Shown here one piece after another: positions 20,224 to 45,565 of a stretch of 64,000 nucleotides of DNA. Each line of letters starts with the position of its first letter. Positions within the stretch are counted from its first letter, which is position 1. The stretch is taken from the NCBI RefSeq assembly GCF_048128805.1, contig NC_135998.1:7075156-7139155 (forward strand), given 5' to 3'. The stretch is from Centroberyx gerrardi. Its lineage: Eukaryota > Chordata > Actinopteri > Beryciformes > Berycidae. The translations under genes and the position numbers were made by a program. The notes under the pieces were generated by a model. That model did no database searches. It saw nothing but the letters and a program-made list of their open reading frames with translations, and had not been told where the DNA came from.

Positions 20224-20450
20224 ATGGTACTTCGGTGTGTCTTCGGGTGTTATGACACACCCACTTTTCAACGTTCAAATCAAATTCCTCCCAACGTTAT
20301 GTCCCGCCTGTCTTTCCTGTTTCACTCGGAAATACGTCACGATACGGAAGTTAGATACTCTCGAAATGCCGTTTCATCTCGATTTGATTTTTCAGCATGG
20401 TTTTCAACTTTCCATGCACTAGTAAGAGTGCACTTCATACTAGGTCCACC
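20224..20450 (+). pseudogene. Possible THAP-domain transposase fragment
   Basis: A frame opening MVLRCVFGC has the initiator-plus-CxxxC start seen in THAP zinc fingers of P-element-like transposases. The later THAP residues (W, the second C/H pair) are not in the same frame, so if real it is a broken relic. Weak call. Confidence 0.25.
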
Positions 20451-21831
20451 AGGTTGTGCTGTTCTATTATTTTTAGGTTTTATTTTTATTTATTTATTTT
20501 GTAATGTGTTGCTGTTTTGCTGTTCACTCTGGTGATTGATGCTGTTATAGCATAGAGATGCCTAAAAAAGGAGGACCTTTATATGAATTTATACAGGCAC
20601 TGTGATCAGAACAAAAATAAAGAGTAGTTGTCTTCTTTGAAAAACCCCAGTACAAACATTAATGCAGATTTTTTTGTCTTCTTCAGAATAAACGCATAAA
20701 CCAAAAGCAGAAGAGGTAGGTTACACTTTCAACAACTTGTGTTTGTGTGTAAATTTTACAGTTGCAACCTGCCCCAAATTTTCTTATGGTTCTACAGAGT
20801 TCCTGACAGAGTGAGTGGGAGACTTTCTGGACACTAATCTTGTTTAATACTAATTTCACTACTCTGTTTTGTGCATAAAAAATGCTAGGTTACTCAGGCC
20901 TAATAGGCTAAATGCTAGTGTAGAAATTGTTTGAACCCCCATTTACTCTATTCTTATTTATACCATAATGTTTGGCCAAATTTTCCCATGGGAATGATTC
21001 AGGTTTCATCTAATTTCTAATGTAATGTAATGCATAGGCCTATAATGTGTATATTCAATTCTAAACTAATCTAAAATGTATTTGTAGGCTACATGTATTG
21101 ATTTGAATACAGGCTATTTTGAACTCTATATTTAAAAATCTATATTTAGCCTATATGAATGTCATTTATGTGTACAAATAGGCTACATTTCATTTTTGTC
21201 CAATTTTAAAACATCTCTAAACATATTCTGAAGAATGTGTGATCAGAAAAAAAAGATTTATTATTATGATGATTGTTATTGTTACAATATTTAGGACTGC
21301 ATTTAAAGTATGACTGTTCTCCAGAGACCAATGAGAGATTTGCATGGGACAGATGCTGCCTTCAAGCGCTCCTCGAAATCTTCAGTTTCCAAGTTCGGAA
21401 GTTGTAAATTATAGGACTTGGCCGGCATTCCCGGGTGCTTTTGGTCAGAAACACTACGACAAAATGGACCCTGGAACATTAGTGTTTGTTTGGTGGCTGA
21501 TATTTTATTTCAGATAGACTGGCAATCAATAACATATAATTGATAATTAAATACATAGAAAGACATGGCTTTCGCGCTCTCCATCACTTCATCACATCAA
21601 CATCACGTCTGGACAACTCAGGTTTCAAGGAAAATCCTTCCTTTCCCAGTCGTGTTCACCACACTGTAGTGCCGTTCATGATCGCTCAACACCGATATTT
21701 TCGACAGCACCTGAAAGCAGCATAAGCATCGTCCATCTATTCTGCAGCCCTGCAGTAACTTAGTCTAAAACAAAAGTTGGGTATTATTTATTTCAGCCAG
21801 ATGCTTCACTAGCTTCCCAACTTGCAGAATC

Positions 21832-34791
<12,960 letters not shown>

Positions 34792-35526
34792 CACGCGTGT
34801 GCAGAGACACGCGCACATGTGCATGAGGAAGTTACACTTCACACAAACAGATGCAAACCCTTCAAGTGAAACGGATCTGCCTAAGAGAAACTTTCTTTAT
34901 CTTTTTTTTTCTACTGTAAATATGCAAATTCAGTTACTGCAGTTTCACCCGATGGGGCCATTGTAAGAATAAGCTATTTATTTATGCTTTCTCTCTTAAT
35001 GTAGCTCATCTATAAAATGATAAGTACAATAAAATAATTAAAAAAGACAAAGCAGCTGAATTATCTTCTTTTTTTTTAATTTATCATCAATGTCATTTAT
35101 TGTATTCTTGTAGCTTCATTTTTTTTTTTATTCAAACATAATTTCATACATCATGATCTAATGACAAAACAGGATTGCTGACACATAAATACACATTTTA
35201 TAATTTTCACAATCACACTGGACTGAGATGGAAAGACTTGTAGTTTGTGAGCAATTAACATGGGACGGTTAGTTCAATTTAAAGGGACGGTCGGATGGTT
35301 ATTTTCCCCCCCATTTTCAATAAAATCTATCATAGGTTTAAGAGAATTATTTAATAACTTATTGTAATCATTATTTACCATCCCTCCACTAATATAACAC
35401 TGATATTGTACCATGGCCGCACAGTAGGAGATCCAGTAAGGATACACAGCTGTTCCTGTACAATTTAAAAACTTGTTAAGGGTTTGGAGGTGTGTGTAGT
35501 TTGGTGTGTGTAGTTGTTAGTTGCAG
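34792..35526. other. Convergent 3' UTR interval katnal2/hdhd2
   Basis: 735 bp separate the two stop codons. The katnal2 poly(A) signal AATAAA is at 35028-35033. On the minus strand AATAAA words for hdhd2 lie at 35096-35101 and about 35127-35132, roughly 400 bases after its stop. The sites are close but need not overlap. Confidence 0.7.
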
Positions 35527-38500
35527 TTACAGCAGAGTCTTCAGGATGTGTTCCACAGCGTCGGGGAAACTGTCACATGTCAGGTGGGGAGGAGGGTTGA
35601 TTTTATTCTCGTCTCCTGCTCTGTATTTACCTGAGAGGAGAGAAGATTAACCACAACAACAATAATCATATCAATCACATCATAATATCATAATTGTCAC
35701 CAACTTTATTTGTATACTGTAGCGCTATTCAGAAACAATTCCAAAGTCAATGACAATAATTAAAGCTGACTAAAATATGTAGACATGTCTCTCTCGCTCT
35801 TACATGAATCCCCAAAACGTATTTATTATCAACTTATTACCAAGTTATCAAGTAACTGTTTATGTGTTTGAGGAAATCACTTGAAATCTTCACTGCATTG
35901 GAGCCGGTCAGCTTACTGTAGTTTGGTCAAGGTGTTAACATGATGTCTGCTCATTTGTAAGAGTAAGAGTAAATGAAGAATTACTTTCCAAAATGCTATG
36001 AATCCATTCTGTTTTCACTTTGTCATCCAAGGCCGTAAGTTACCTGCTGTCCTTGAAAAAGTGTTTTCATTTTGTGACATCAGTCGTTTAGCATTTGCCA
36101 CTTTTTCAAATGGTGGATATCAATCTAATTTTGGAATCAAACTCTTGGAATTAGTTCTGTTGAGGAATTAATTAGATGTATGTAAATGAAGTTAATGGCA
36201 TATGAACCAGGGGAATGTACCATGAAATGTACAGTGAAAGACGTGACACTGGAAGAGGAAGATGAAGGGAGGAGGAAGAGGAACGAAGGGAGGAGAGCTT
36301 CAGTTCAGGAAAGAGAAGTGAGAGAGAATGGGGTAGAAAAGTGATGAAACTGGAGGAGGAGGAGGAGAGAGAGGGGGAGAGGACCGTTTCTCAACTCACC
36401 CGTTCTGACCAGAATACCCAGCATTCCTGCGTTCTGAGCCCCGCCCACATCATCTCTGGCGTCCTGTAGGAAAACAGCAGCGGGGCATGAATCAAAACAG
36501 GAACTATGAACACAGCCATGACAGTCACAGACAGCCTTGTAACTCTTTATCTCTCCTGTGGTACGTCAGTTGTTGTTGTTGCATCGTATGGAAGTCAATG
36601 AGGCTAAACGGCTCATATGGTTTACTGAATAATTACAGAGTTGTTAGCCTGGAAATCATCTTAAGAGACATCATTTGAGTTTTTTTTCCCCTGAGAATCC
36701 ATGCTTGCACATTTTCATGCAATGAATGCAACCAGCAGTGTTTTACCACTAATTGTATTAGATAAGTAGAACTACTGCAGAGTTTTAAAGCTTAAACTAG
36801 TTCAGAAAGGAAGAAAGCTCCTGCAGTATCTCTACTGATGTATCTTCCACAGAGGGGAGGACAGTCATTACAGAAAGTGACGACATCTCTGTTTTTTCAT
36901 TAGGGCTTCATTTGCTTATAATGTAGAATACACACAATATTATATATTATATTTTTTAGAGATGCCAGTACTGACTATGTATAATATTCACATGGGTATA
37001 CAAATGTACTCCATACCAACTCTACACAAATAAAAACAGAAAACAACAGAAACCCCAGAAAGGTAAAAATCAGCTTTTACTTATATCTTACTCAGTAGTT
37101 ACCAGTCATTCTTATGCTATAAAAAGTTATTTCATCTATTTTACTTGGATATTACTTAGTTATTTCCAGTCATTATGACATTATGTTAATGGCCTGTAAT
37201 TTAAAGGGCTACCAAAATTTCTGTTACATGTAACTGTTGCACCAGTGCAACAGGGTCGCAGGTTCGATTCCCACACCAGCCACGTGTCCTGTCCTTGAGC
37301 GTGAAATGAACCCCTCCCTGCTCAGTCACTATAAGTCTCTCTCAGCTAAATGCCAGCAATTAACCTTAATTAGCTGGCAGTTAATTAAGTATAATTAGCA
37401 TTATACTTACATCTCCTATCATGACAGCTTCATTGGGGCTACATCCTAATTCAGCCAGAGCCTGTGAAGAGGAGACAAACAATTAAATGGGAAGTGAGGC
37501 TTCGTTTGGAGGTTAATCAAGTTTCATGACTATGGGTTTCATGAATGTAATCCATCAAAACCCTTTGTTAAAGTCAACTTTTTAGAGATAAGTGTCAGCA
37601 AACCAGTAGATCTGACTCTCAAAAAGGAGCCCACAGCTGCTTTGGAGGGTCGTGAGGTGGTTTATGGGACATGAAATATAGATTTCTAATATATAAATGT
37701 ATAATTGCAGAGTTTCATTGGAAAATGAGATATCCACCATTTGAAAACACATACTCAATACAATAAAAATGATGGCTGGTATCAAAGTTAAGTCCATTAT
37801 GGGTAACTACTAAAGTTAGGCATCATTTTAAGACTTTTACCTATAAAACATTTATGTTTTTGAGGATAAAATCATCTGCATTTTTAAAATATTGACTGAT
37901 GAAATTTAGGAAGCAAAATTTCTCTTAAATGCATATCAAGCATTTTGAAATGAAACCCTTCAACTGTGTTTTTAATCTTTTCCACCTATTAGACCCTAGC
38001 AACCACCTAGAAACACCCTAGCAACCATTTAAATGTTAGGTGTTCTTATACTTCCAGCTGCTTACAGCTAGCCCACACATTTTCTCGAGGAAAAGTATGT
38101 TCTAGTGACTATATGCTGCCTCGAGGCCTCTTCTCTCTGCCTACTCAAGTAAAATAAGTATATGATTAATTTCTCACCTGTGTGAAAAATGTCTGTTCAG
38201 GCTTTCCCACTACAGTAGCTTTGCAGTCGGTGGCGTACTCCAGTCCCGTCACGAACGGCCCGGGGCCGAGGGCCAAACCGTCTTTACGTTTATAATACCG
38301 AGCCTTATGGATGGCAATGAGAGGAGCGCCGTCCAGAATCAGTCTGGGGAGAAATACAGAGGATTAGCAGGATATAGGTAATAATAATAACAATAATACT
38401 GATAATAATAAGGAGAAAGAAGTATTAGAAAAAAGAGGACAAATAAAGTTTCTATAGCATTTTTCAAAACAGGGTTACAGTGCTTCACATGCCATTAAAG

Positions 38501-40051
38501 GTGCAATAAGTATGATTTTACAGCCCCACAGCATAAAATGACCATAATATATATGCAGTGGGTTGATAGGAATGTTAATCAATACCAATGATTCAATGAT
38601 TACTTGACCAGGTGCTGAGATTTCTGACTTTCTGACCTGTACTCTGTTTTGGAACAGAACCTCCCCACCCACTGGAGTTTCAAGACTCTTCCAATATCCT
38701 TTCCTTCATCTACTGGCATTTCCAGCTGTTCAGAGATGGAGGACGGTGCTACGAGCGACCGGCCGACGCCACAAGACATTTTGTTCAAACAAGCAAATGA
38801 CAAAGCAGTGTCATTGTTACAGTGCTTTGCATAGTGATATACTGACACATTTCCTCTTCACTAGATGTTCCTGTTGGATCTCAGCTTACTTGTCTACTTG
38901 TGAAAATGTGATTTGACATCCTGGATTTGAATCCGGCCTGCGACCTTTGTCACATGTCATCCATCTCTCTCTCTCTCTCCCTCAGTCCTTCCTGTCTCTC
39001 TCTACTTTGATCTGTCCAATAAAGGCAAAAATGCCACAAAATACCATCTAAAATTACAAAGCACCGTAATTCAAGGGGTGGGTGCAATTCCTACTGGTAG
39101 AGGTCAATAGATTAGTTAATGCACATTTAAGGCGATAACAAATAACCTCACAATAAGGCAAACAAGAAAAAAGTCAGACATAAATTAAATTCAGCTGATT
39201 CATGTTCCCTATATTAGCTAGAAACACTACAGACTGTGGCTTTGGATTCTTCACATTATATAAAACCTGTCAGAGTGTGGAGCGTCCTTTTAAAACTCAT
39301 TAAACTTTACGTGAATCGGTCTTCATCAGGTTCGTTGTCCTCCATGATGAAATCAGAGGACAGACTATGGATCGGACGCCAATGATCTCAGATGCTAATG
39401 ATTGGATTTTGACGAAACTCCCGAAGCCCAAGTGGGGAGCGCTACGTCATTTGTTCGCTCGTTCATGTGTAATGCGCAAAATCTCAGACACCACTGATAT
39501 GATTTTGAGGAAACTTGGGGAAATTACGCATCTCACCGCTTCAATCCAGCATTCAAAACTACACTGATCTGCCCAACAAGGTGACATGTTCACCATGTAC
39601 TACCTGAAAGCCTTGTTGAGAGTCTGGTAGTTGAAGTGGTCAGGAGCGAGGCCGACGACGACGGCGTTGGGATCTGATGTGTCTATTCCTGCAGACAGAG
39701 GGAGACAAGACACACAGACAGACATAGTGATTATAATAATGAGAACAAGATACTAATTCATGGCTTACTGACATGGTTTACTATACTATTCTATAGGACA
39801 TTTATTGACTACATTCATTCCCTATCCCTTGACCTTAACATCGAACCCAAGTCCAAACCCTAAACTAACCCTAAACTAACCTAAACTTAATCCTAATTAT
39901 AATCTCAACCCAAAACCCAAATTCTAATCCTAAACTAACTTTAGTGTCTAACTCTAGTTTTACCCTAAACCCAAGCCTTAATCCTGACATAGGAGGAGTA
40001 GGAAAATGTCTTCACTTTGTCCTCATCCTTCTATCCTTGTGAAGACGTTTG

Positions 40052-40122
<71 letters not shown>

Positions 40123-41033
40123 GCTCCTCACCAGTGAAGTCCTCCAGTGCGCTGTCCTCCACCAGCAGCAGCGGTCTGTGTTGTTTCTGCTCCAGCAGAT
40201 TCCTCGCTGCACTCAGGGAGGTGAAGATCTCTCTCTCCTGCAGGGTAAACGTAATTTTTTTTATTTTCTGGTAATTTCATTGCTATCAGCATTTAATAAA
40301 ACTGCAATAATGAAGTTATTATTTTCCCCTTCCATTTGCATTATAGTAAAGAATGAGGCAGCAAACTAACTTTTTTGTCCATCAGCCACATTAGCAGGTA
40401 AATCACAAGTCACCAGTTCACTTTCATTATCTTACCAGTTCATTTTTAAATTAGAATAGAAACTCCAAATGATGGCTGGTTATTTCCACTGTGGCAGTGT
40501 GGACTAACTCACCAGCCAGAGAAGCAGGGATGTGTTTTACCTGGAGGTCAAAGTTGAGACGCTGCAGCCGCTCCAGTAAGTTCCTCTTGCACTCCTTGGT
40601 TGTGTTTGTCACAAACTTCACTGCTACAGACGCCTGGCGTAACCTGACAGCACCAAGACCCCAAGACAACACCGGCCAAAATGACTTCACTTCACTGTGA
40701 AGGTTTTAGACTCAAATTGATTCTCACAAAGACAGAGGTACAGGAACACACACATGCACACACAAAACTGTCAGCAAGCAACATGGCAGCACTAATATTA
40801 ATTTCCTGGCAGGAAAGAGGAGTGATTTTTGGAGCTTTGGGATCCGCCGTTAGACTCTCAGCGCTCCATGGCAGATGGTTTGAACCCTGCTGCAGCGGCT
40901 GGGATGGGGAAAGGCAGGTTTAGGGACTGTACCTGTTCAGAGCCTCCTGCGCTCCCGGCACCGCTGTGTCCTCCACATGCAGCGTCCCGCTCAGGTCGAT
41001 GAGCACGGCCTTCAGCGCCCGCCTGCCCGCCAT
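35527..41033 (-). CDS. hdhd2: Haloacid dehalogenase-like hydrolase domain-containing protein 2
   Basis: HAD-superfamily phosphatase-like protein; physiological substrate not established. Eight exons on the minus strand: 41033-40933, 40643-40541, 40237-40132, 39688-39604, 38343-38178, 37461-37411, 36463-36400 and 35630-35527. Phases agree and give 259 residues, the human length. Motif I is D13-L-S-G-T, so the usual second Asp is Ser, as recalled for mammalian HDHD2. Motif II is FVTNTTKE (44-51). The motif III lysine is K179 in VVGKPE. Motif IV is MIGD plus [10 protein letters not shown] across the exon 6/7 junction (201-214). The middle part is a type-II cap. Exon 3's donor lies about 12 bases from a long (CA)n tract. 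Three F1-type MITE or SINE copies sit in its introns. Order katnal2-hdhd2-ier3ip1 matches human 18q21. Confidence 0.97.
35971..36150 (-). mobile_element. MITE family F1, copy B (reverse)
   Basis: Read on the minus strand it starts AGAGTTTGATTCCAAAATTA, continues GATATCCACCATTTGAAAAA and ends AGCATTTTGGAAAGTAATTC. These match copy A and copy C. In hdhd2 intron 7. Confidence 0.7.
36240..36390. repeat. GA-rich purine tract
   Basis: Imperfect GGAGGAAGAGGAA repeats end just beyond the hdhd2 exon 7 donor (exon ends 36400). Confidence 0.7.
37225..37370 (+). mobile_element. tRNA-derived SINE fragment
   Basis: Contains the pol III B-box-like GGTTCGATTCC (near 37260). It continues into TGAACCCCTCCCTGCTCAGT and AAGTCTCTCTCAGCTAAATG, the usual body of teleost tRNA-derived SINEs. 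The A-box side is degraded. In hdhd2 intron 6. Confidence 0.65.
37711..37959 (+). mobile_element. MITE family F1, copy C
   Basis: Starts AGTTTCATTGGAAAATGAGA, then TATCCACCATTTGAAAACAC, and ends CATTTTGAAATGAAACCCT. Same orientation as copy A. In hdhd2 intron 5. Confidence 0.8.
38895..39043 (+). mobile_element. Teleost SINE-like repeat
   Basis: GGATTTGAATCCGGCCTGCG, then a CATGTCATCCATCTCTCTCT body, ending CCAATAAAGGCAAAAATGCC. This is a common teleost SINE layout. In hdhd2 intron 4. Confidence 0.6.
39828..39990. repeat. Degenerate CCCTAA-like repeat
   Basis: Many spaced CCCTAAACTAA/CCTAAAC words within 160 bp, resembling decayed telomere-type repeats. In hdhd2 intron 3. Confidence 0.6.
40055..40120. 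repeat. (CA)n microsatellite beside hdhd2 exon 3
   Basis: About 65 bp of CA repeats, about 12 bases from the hdhd2 exon 3 donor (exon ends 40132). Confidence 0.95.
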
Positions 41034-42369
41034 GAGGAAGCCTGGAGAGGGAGAGATGATGAACGTGACAGATGAGCCAACTGAAACACACGTGATAAAG
41101 CTCTGTCTCAAACACACAAACTCAAAGACACTCACACCCCAGTTACACCTGGCATTAAAATGAGTTTTTTTTATTTTCATTCAGTATTCATTTAATAATG
41201 ATATGAATTTGGGGAAAAGCAGCAAATCTTAGCATTTGTGAAGGTGTAACCAGCAAATGTTTGATGTTTTTACTTGGTAAATGACTGAAACGATTAATTG
41301 ATTATCAAAATTCTAATTAATTTCCTGACGATCGACTAATTGAATAATCGACTAATCATTACAGCTCTAATTTCACCACTCTAGTCCGAACAATCCTCAT
41401 CCCAGGTGTTTTTGGTTAGCATCATTTTCCTGCATCGGCTAGTTTCAAGGGGCATCTGATAGCTAAATAATAAAAATACACAAAAAAACTTCTCTTAAAG
41501 CAAAGTTTACACAGTGCTTTCCAAAGAGCATAAAAACAAGAAAGAATAAAAGCATTAAAGGAGAGAAAAGTTAGAAAACACAATTAATAAAAGAGGTTAA
41601 AAAATTAAATTAAATAAAAAAAATAAAAATAAAAACAGAACATTTTAAAGCCCTGCCCCACCCTTTGTGGTTAGATAAGAGCCGGTTGGATTGCAGTCTC
41701 TGATTATGGACCTATCTGTTTTTCCAAATCACTAAATATGACCGAGGTCCGCTGTAAATGGGGCTTTACGCAGTTTAAAAAAGCTTATTCTTTCATAATA
41801 ATTCATTCTTTTAAAGATTACACTTTTCATAATCATAATTCACATCGGTAGTGGCAGAATTTGGACGATTACTGCGTTGTTCAAACCCACAGGAGCAGCG
41901 GAGCCGGACGAGCTGAGAGGATTACTGACTGGTTTGGTCCGAGAGTTTCTGCTTCCCTGCCTGGAACACAGATTTTAGGATTGTGTTTTATTGGTGTTTT
42001 ATTTCAGATTGAGCGATCCGCTATTATTTAGACATGCTTGGATTTCTGTCATGTAGTTATCAATGTGAGGGTGCAATTAATGCTCTTACTACCCACCCCA
42101 AAATAGCTTAAATACACACACACACACACACACACAGCCTGTAGGTAATGTCATGGAAGAGGAACTGGGCTTACAGAGAGATGCCAAGCTGAGAGCGAGC
42201 TTATCTAACACAAATACAGGGCAGAGCTGTCAGTGTGTGTGTGTGTGTGTGTGTGTGTGTTAAAGAGAGAGAGAGAGAGAGAGTGTGTGTGTGTGTGTGT
42301 GTGTGTGGAAACGGGGCCTTTAATTCGCCTATAGTTGAAGTCCCTAACAACAACAAAACCAATTCCTAT

Positions 42370-43060
42370 AACTATAGGGAATTACAGTGTGTCTGTGGTA
42401 TTCAAAGTGAGTTTATAGTGACTTTAAAGTAGTATTTATAGTATCACTGTAATATTCCTATAATATTCCTATTCATAGTACTCTGTTACATCACCACACA
42501 GCCATCTTGGTAGGAAAATAACAGGTGATTGTAATAAATGAACAGGTGATTGTAATCAAATGGCAGCCGCAGCCAATGAGCTGTGTATATGGTGTGTGTG
42601 TAGTACTGGTAGGAAATGTATGCGACATCATACTGTGAATAGGGACTTACAGTGTGTCTGTGGTACTCAAAAGTGAGTTTATAGTGACTTTAATGCACTT
42701 TATGGTACTTTTTAATCTCTTATAGCATCACTATAATATTCCTGTAGGGACTTACAGTGTGTCTGTGGTACTCAGTATTACCATTAGAGTTTATAGTGGT
42801 GTCATTGTACTTTGTGGTATTTATTTAGGTTTTTAACATCCTATAGTATCACTACAATATATCTTTGATATTTCTTTAATATTCCTATAGGGATTTATGC
42901 GTTTCTGGTAGTCAATAGTGTGTTTACAGTGACCTTATTGTACATAATGGTATTCTTTATCTTCTATAGTATTACTATAATATGTCTATGATATTTCTGT
43001 ATTATTCCTATGGGGCAATTAATAGTGAGCTTATGGTGACTTTATCAAGATTTATGCAAT
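42370..43060. repeat. Degenerate ~130-bp tandem repeat, about five units
   Basis: Each unit contains variants of GGGACTTACAGTGTGTCTGT, GTGGTACTCA, GAGTTTATAGTGACTTTA and TATAGTATCACTATAATATTCC. Unit starts are near 42380, 42645, 42747, 42890 and 43010, with increasing decay to the right. Confidence 0.8.
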
Positions 43061-43250
43061 TTTTTTATGATATCACTATAACATTCATAATTTGCTGAGG
43101 TATTTGTAAAGTGTATCTTTCTCAAACTTAAGTACTATAGGATTACTTTAGTTATTTTTGACATTAAGTATTTTTGACATGTCCAATTCAAACAGAAGAC
43201 ACACTACAGGCCAGATACGTGTTTTGACATCAGTACTAACTTTCTGTGAG

Positions 43251-43281
43251 TCATCATCATCATCATCATCATCATCATCAG
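43251..43281. repeat. (CAT)n trinucleotide repeat
   Basis: About ten CAT/ATC units. Confidence 0.95.
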
Positions 43282-44147
43282 GCACTGACAGTTTGTTGCA
43301 GAAATGAATGGAAACAGGCAGCTGGTTGCCATTAGCTGGTTGCTGCAACTTTCTATCCTGCCTCATAACTTCATTCATTACTGATAAAAAATAAAATACC
43401 AAGAGAGATATTTCTCCAAAAAATGGATCATGCTTCGGGTTTTCCTCTGCACATAACAGAGGAATTGCAAACGTTTATCATATATTTAGAAAAGGAGCAG
43501 ACAACCCACCTGCAGCAGCTTCTCTCCTGCTTCCTGTATGTTGTTGACGTTTTCTTCTTCGTTGGTGTGGAGACTGTTGTCTGTTTTCAGTGCTGCCTCC
43601 TTCAGCTCAGACTCTGTAACTGTTCATGTTTTTCCCTCATTCTGGGATTTTTTTTTTTTAAACCACAGCCTATTGTAGAAAACATATTTTTAGAATCACT
43701 CTCTCTTTCTCTCTGAATTATTCTCCGATAATCATTTAAGAGGGTTTTCCTTAACCACTTAATCACTCATTACAGTAAAAAACATATGTGTCCCAATAAC
43801 AACTAACAGATGTATCGCATTAGCGTCTTTTAGGGCATTCAGATAGATTTAATATGGTGGGAGGAATTATCAAAACCATAAAAACCAAAATCCTCTTTTC
43901 ATGTTATACTGCCGCATAGTGAATAACAGTGTCGCTCAGTGTGTTTTTGTTTCTTTTACATAAATATTTTGGAACTGTAAAGTGTATTTGACCTCAAACA
44001 ATATCTGTGGAAAACACGATGTTGCATCTATCGTAGGGCGTTTACTGAAAATGATTTTACTCTATAAATGTTTCTTTATCTGACAAATAAATGCTTGATG
44101 AACTGTGAAGTATATTTCACATTAAATCAACATCTGTGAAAAAATGA

Positions 44148-44300
44148 AGAATTTCAATTCCTAAATGAAATATCCACCACATGAAAAAGCTGACACTGAA
44201 CAAAATGATTGATGGCACGAAATTACACTTTTACACAGTGGATGATTATAGATAAGTGAATTTTTGGTAATGATTGTTTCCCATATTTTGGAATAAAACT
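44148..44300 (+). mobile_element. MITE family F1, copy D (shortened)
   Basis: AATTTCAATTCCTAAATGAA, then ATATCCACCACATGAAAAAG, ending ATATTTTGGAATAAAACT. Same plan as copies A-C but shorter and more diverged. Confidence 0.6.
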
Positions 44301-45085
44301 GTATCTTTCATGGAGTTATAAAAAAATAAGCATCTACACTTTCTTGGAATAAAACAATTCTACACCACGACTATACATGTAAATTATCTGAAACATAACC
44401 ACTGATGGGCAACATTTTGATATTATTCAGGGATCCAACATTGACACTTAATGCACATTAACATGCACAGTGCTGGAAATGTGTCTGATGATAAGACAAC
44501 TGGTTTCTGAAGAGAGCAAAGTTGTTGTTGTTGCATTTTTTTACACTGTTTACCTGCTTGTTGAGTATTGTTGTAATACAATTTCTGTTGTGTATTTGTT
44601 TGACATCTCAATTTTGTTTATTTATTTGCTTCAGTTGATGTGAGATGTTTTTATAATGCCCTTGGATGTTTTTCTTTTGTTTTAACTCACCTGTACAGTC
44701 TTTTATTTCTTCTTTTCTTTGTGTTCTGTCATTTTACTTCGCAAATAATTGAACTCTGAACTCACCGTAGACTGGGTTGTACATGTAAGGATTCTTAACT
44801 TATTTCTTTAAGATTATAGTTTTCACTTTTGTTTGAAATGAGAATGAACCCAGATCATTTTTATGAGGCTTTGTTAACAGTTTCTAGCACTGAGCATGAG
44901 AGGAATAGTCTTTGCTACAGATGAATGGACTTAAAATCAATGAAAACAACTTCTGCATTTTACACAACCTGTCTTACCTTCACATTCTGGTGTTTACTGT
45001 AGCAGGACGATTTAATCCAGAGTGATTTAGAAAGACAGAGCAGGTAAAGGTTCAGTAGGACACTTTGAACCTGTGACCATTAGGT

Positions 45086-45426
45086 CAGTGGTTCTCAACG
45101 TGGGGTCTGGGGACCACCAGGGGTCCTTGAGGGGGTTCCAGGGGATCCCCAGCAAATTGATCAATTGTTAAACTTCACCATTATTTAATTCACTAGAAGT
45201 TAAAACAATTAGAGAATGTAGAAGAATGACTGTTCTGATCATAGTTTCTCTGTTATCTCTCTACCTACAATACAGATAGTCATGGAATTCTGGACAAAAT
45301 CATATCTAACAATACAAATATACTCAGATTTGGGTTTGAGAGACAAAATCTCATCATATGGGGGTCCATGGCCCTAATGTGGACTAAATTAGGGGTCCTT
45401 GATATGAAAATGGTTGAGAATCACTG
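45086..45426. mobile_element. hAT-type MITE inside a SINE-like repeat
   Basis: Terminal inverted repeats CAGTGGTTCTCAAC (45086) and GGTTGAGAATCACTG (end 45426) match the hAT/Charlie pattern. The 8-bp flanks CATTAGGT and CTTTAGAT agree at 6 of 8 positions, like an aged target-site duplication. The host sequence on both sides (TTTGAACCTGTGACC ... CAGTCTCTCTAACCATCAGG) is a teleost tRNA-like repeat that has been split. No transposase frame. Confidence 0.8.
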
Positions 45427-45467
45427 CTTTAGATTACAGACAGTCTCTCTAACCATCAGGGAGAAGA

Positions 45468-45565
45468 GGATTCTGGTCCGTATAGACATGAACGGAGGGA
45501 AATATGTCAGTTTGTCCACAAACACAACAAAAGTGAACAAGCACATCACTATATTTACCAAACAC
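45468..45565 (+). repeat. Local duplicate block, copy 1 (uninterrupted)
   Basis: GGATTCTGGTCC ... AAATATGTCAGTTTGTCCAC then AACACAACAAAAGTGAACAA. The same block recurs at 46489-46534 plus 46931-46976, where a CAAGTC element interrupts it. Confidence 0.75.

Larger units (their letters stand above)
15475..21831. other. Intergenic interval sigmar1-katnal2, including sigmar1 3' UTR
   Basis: No further coding exon is recognised in this 6.4-kb stretch. The first part should contain the sigmar1 3' UTR; AATAAA words occur (for example near 17098 and 18841) but none can be assigned. It holds two fold-back elements (16073-16616 and 16828-17075), a possible THAP-like fragment near 20224, and AT-rich sequence. 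The last few hundred bases contain the katnal2 promoter. The interval is also the junction between the 9p13-like and 18q21-like gene blocks. Confidence 0.7.

Noticed and set aside
37255-37290. Possible tRNA gene from B-box GGTTCGATTCC
   Set aside because: No cloverleaf with matched acceptor stem; the context is a SINE body.
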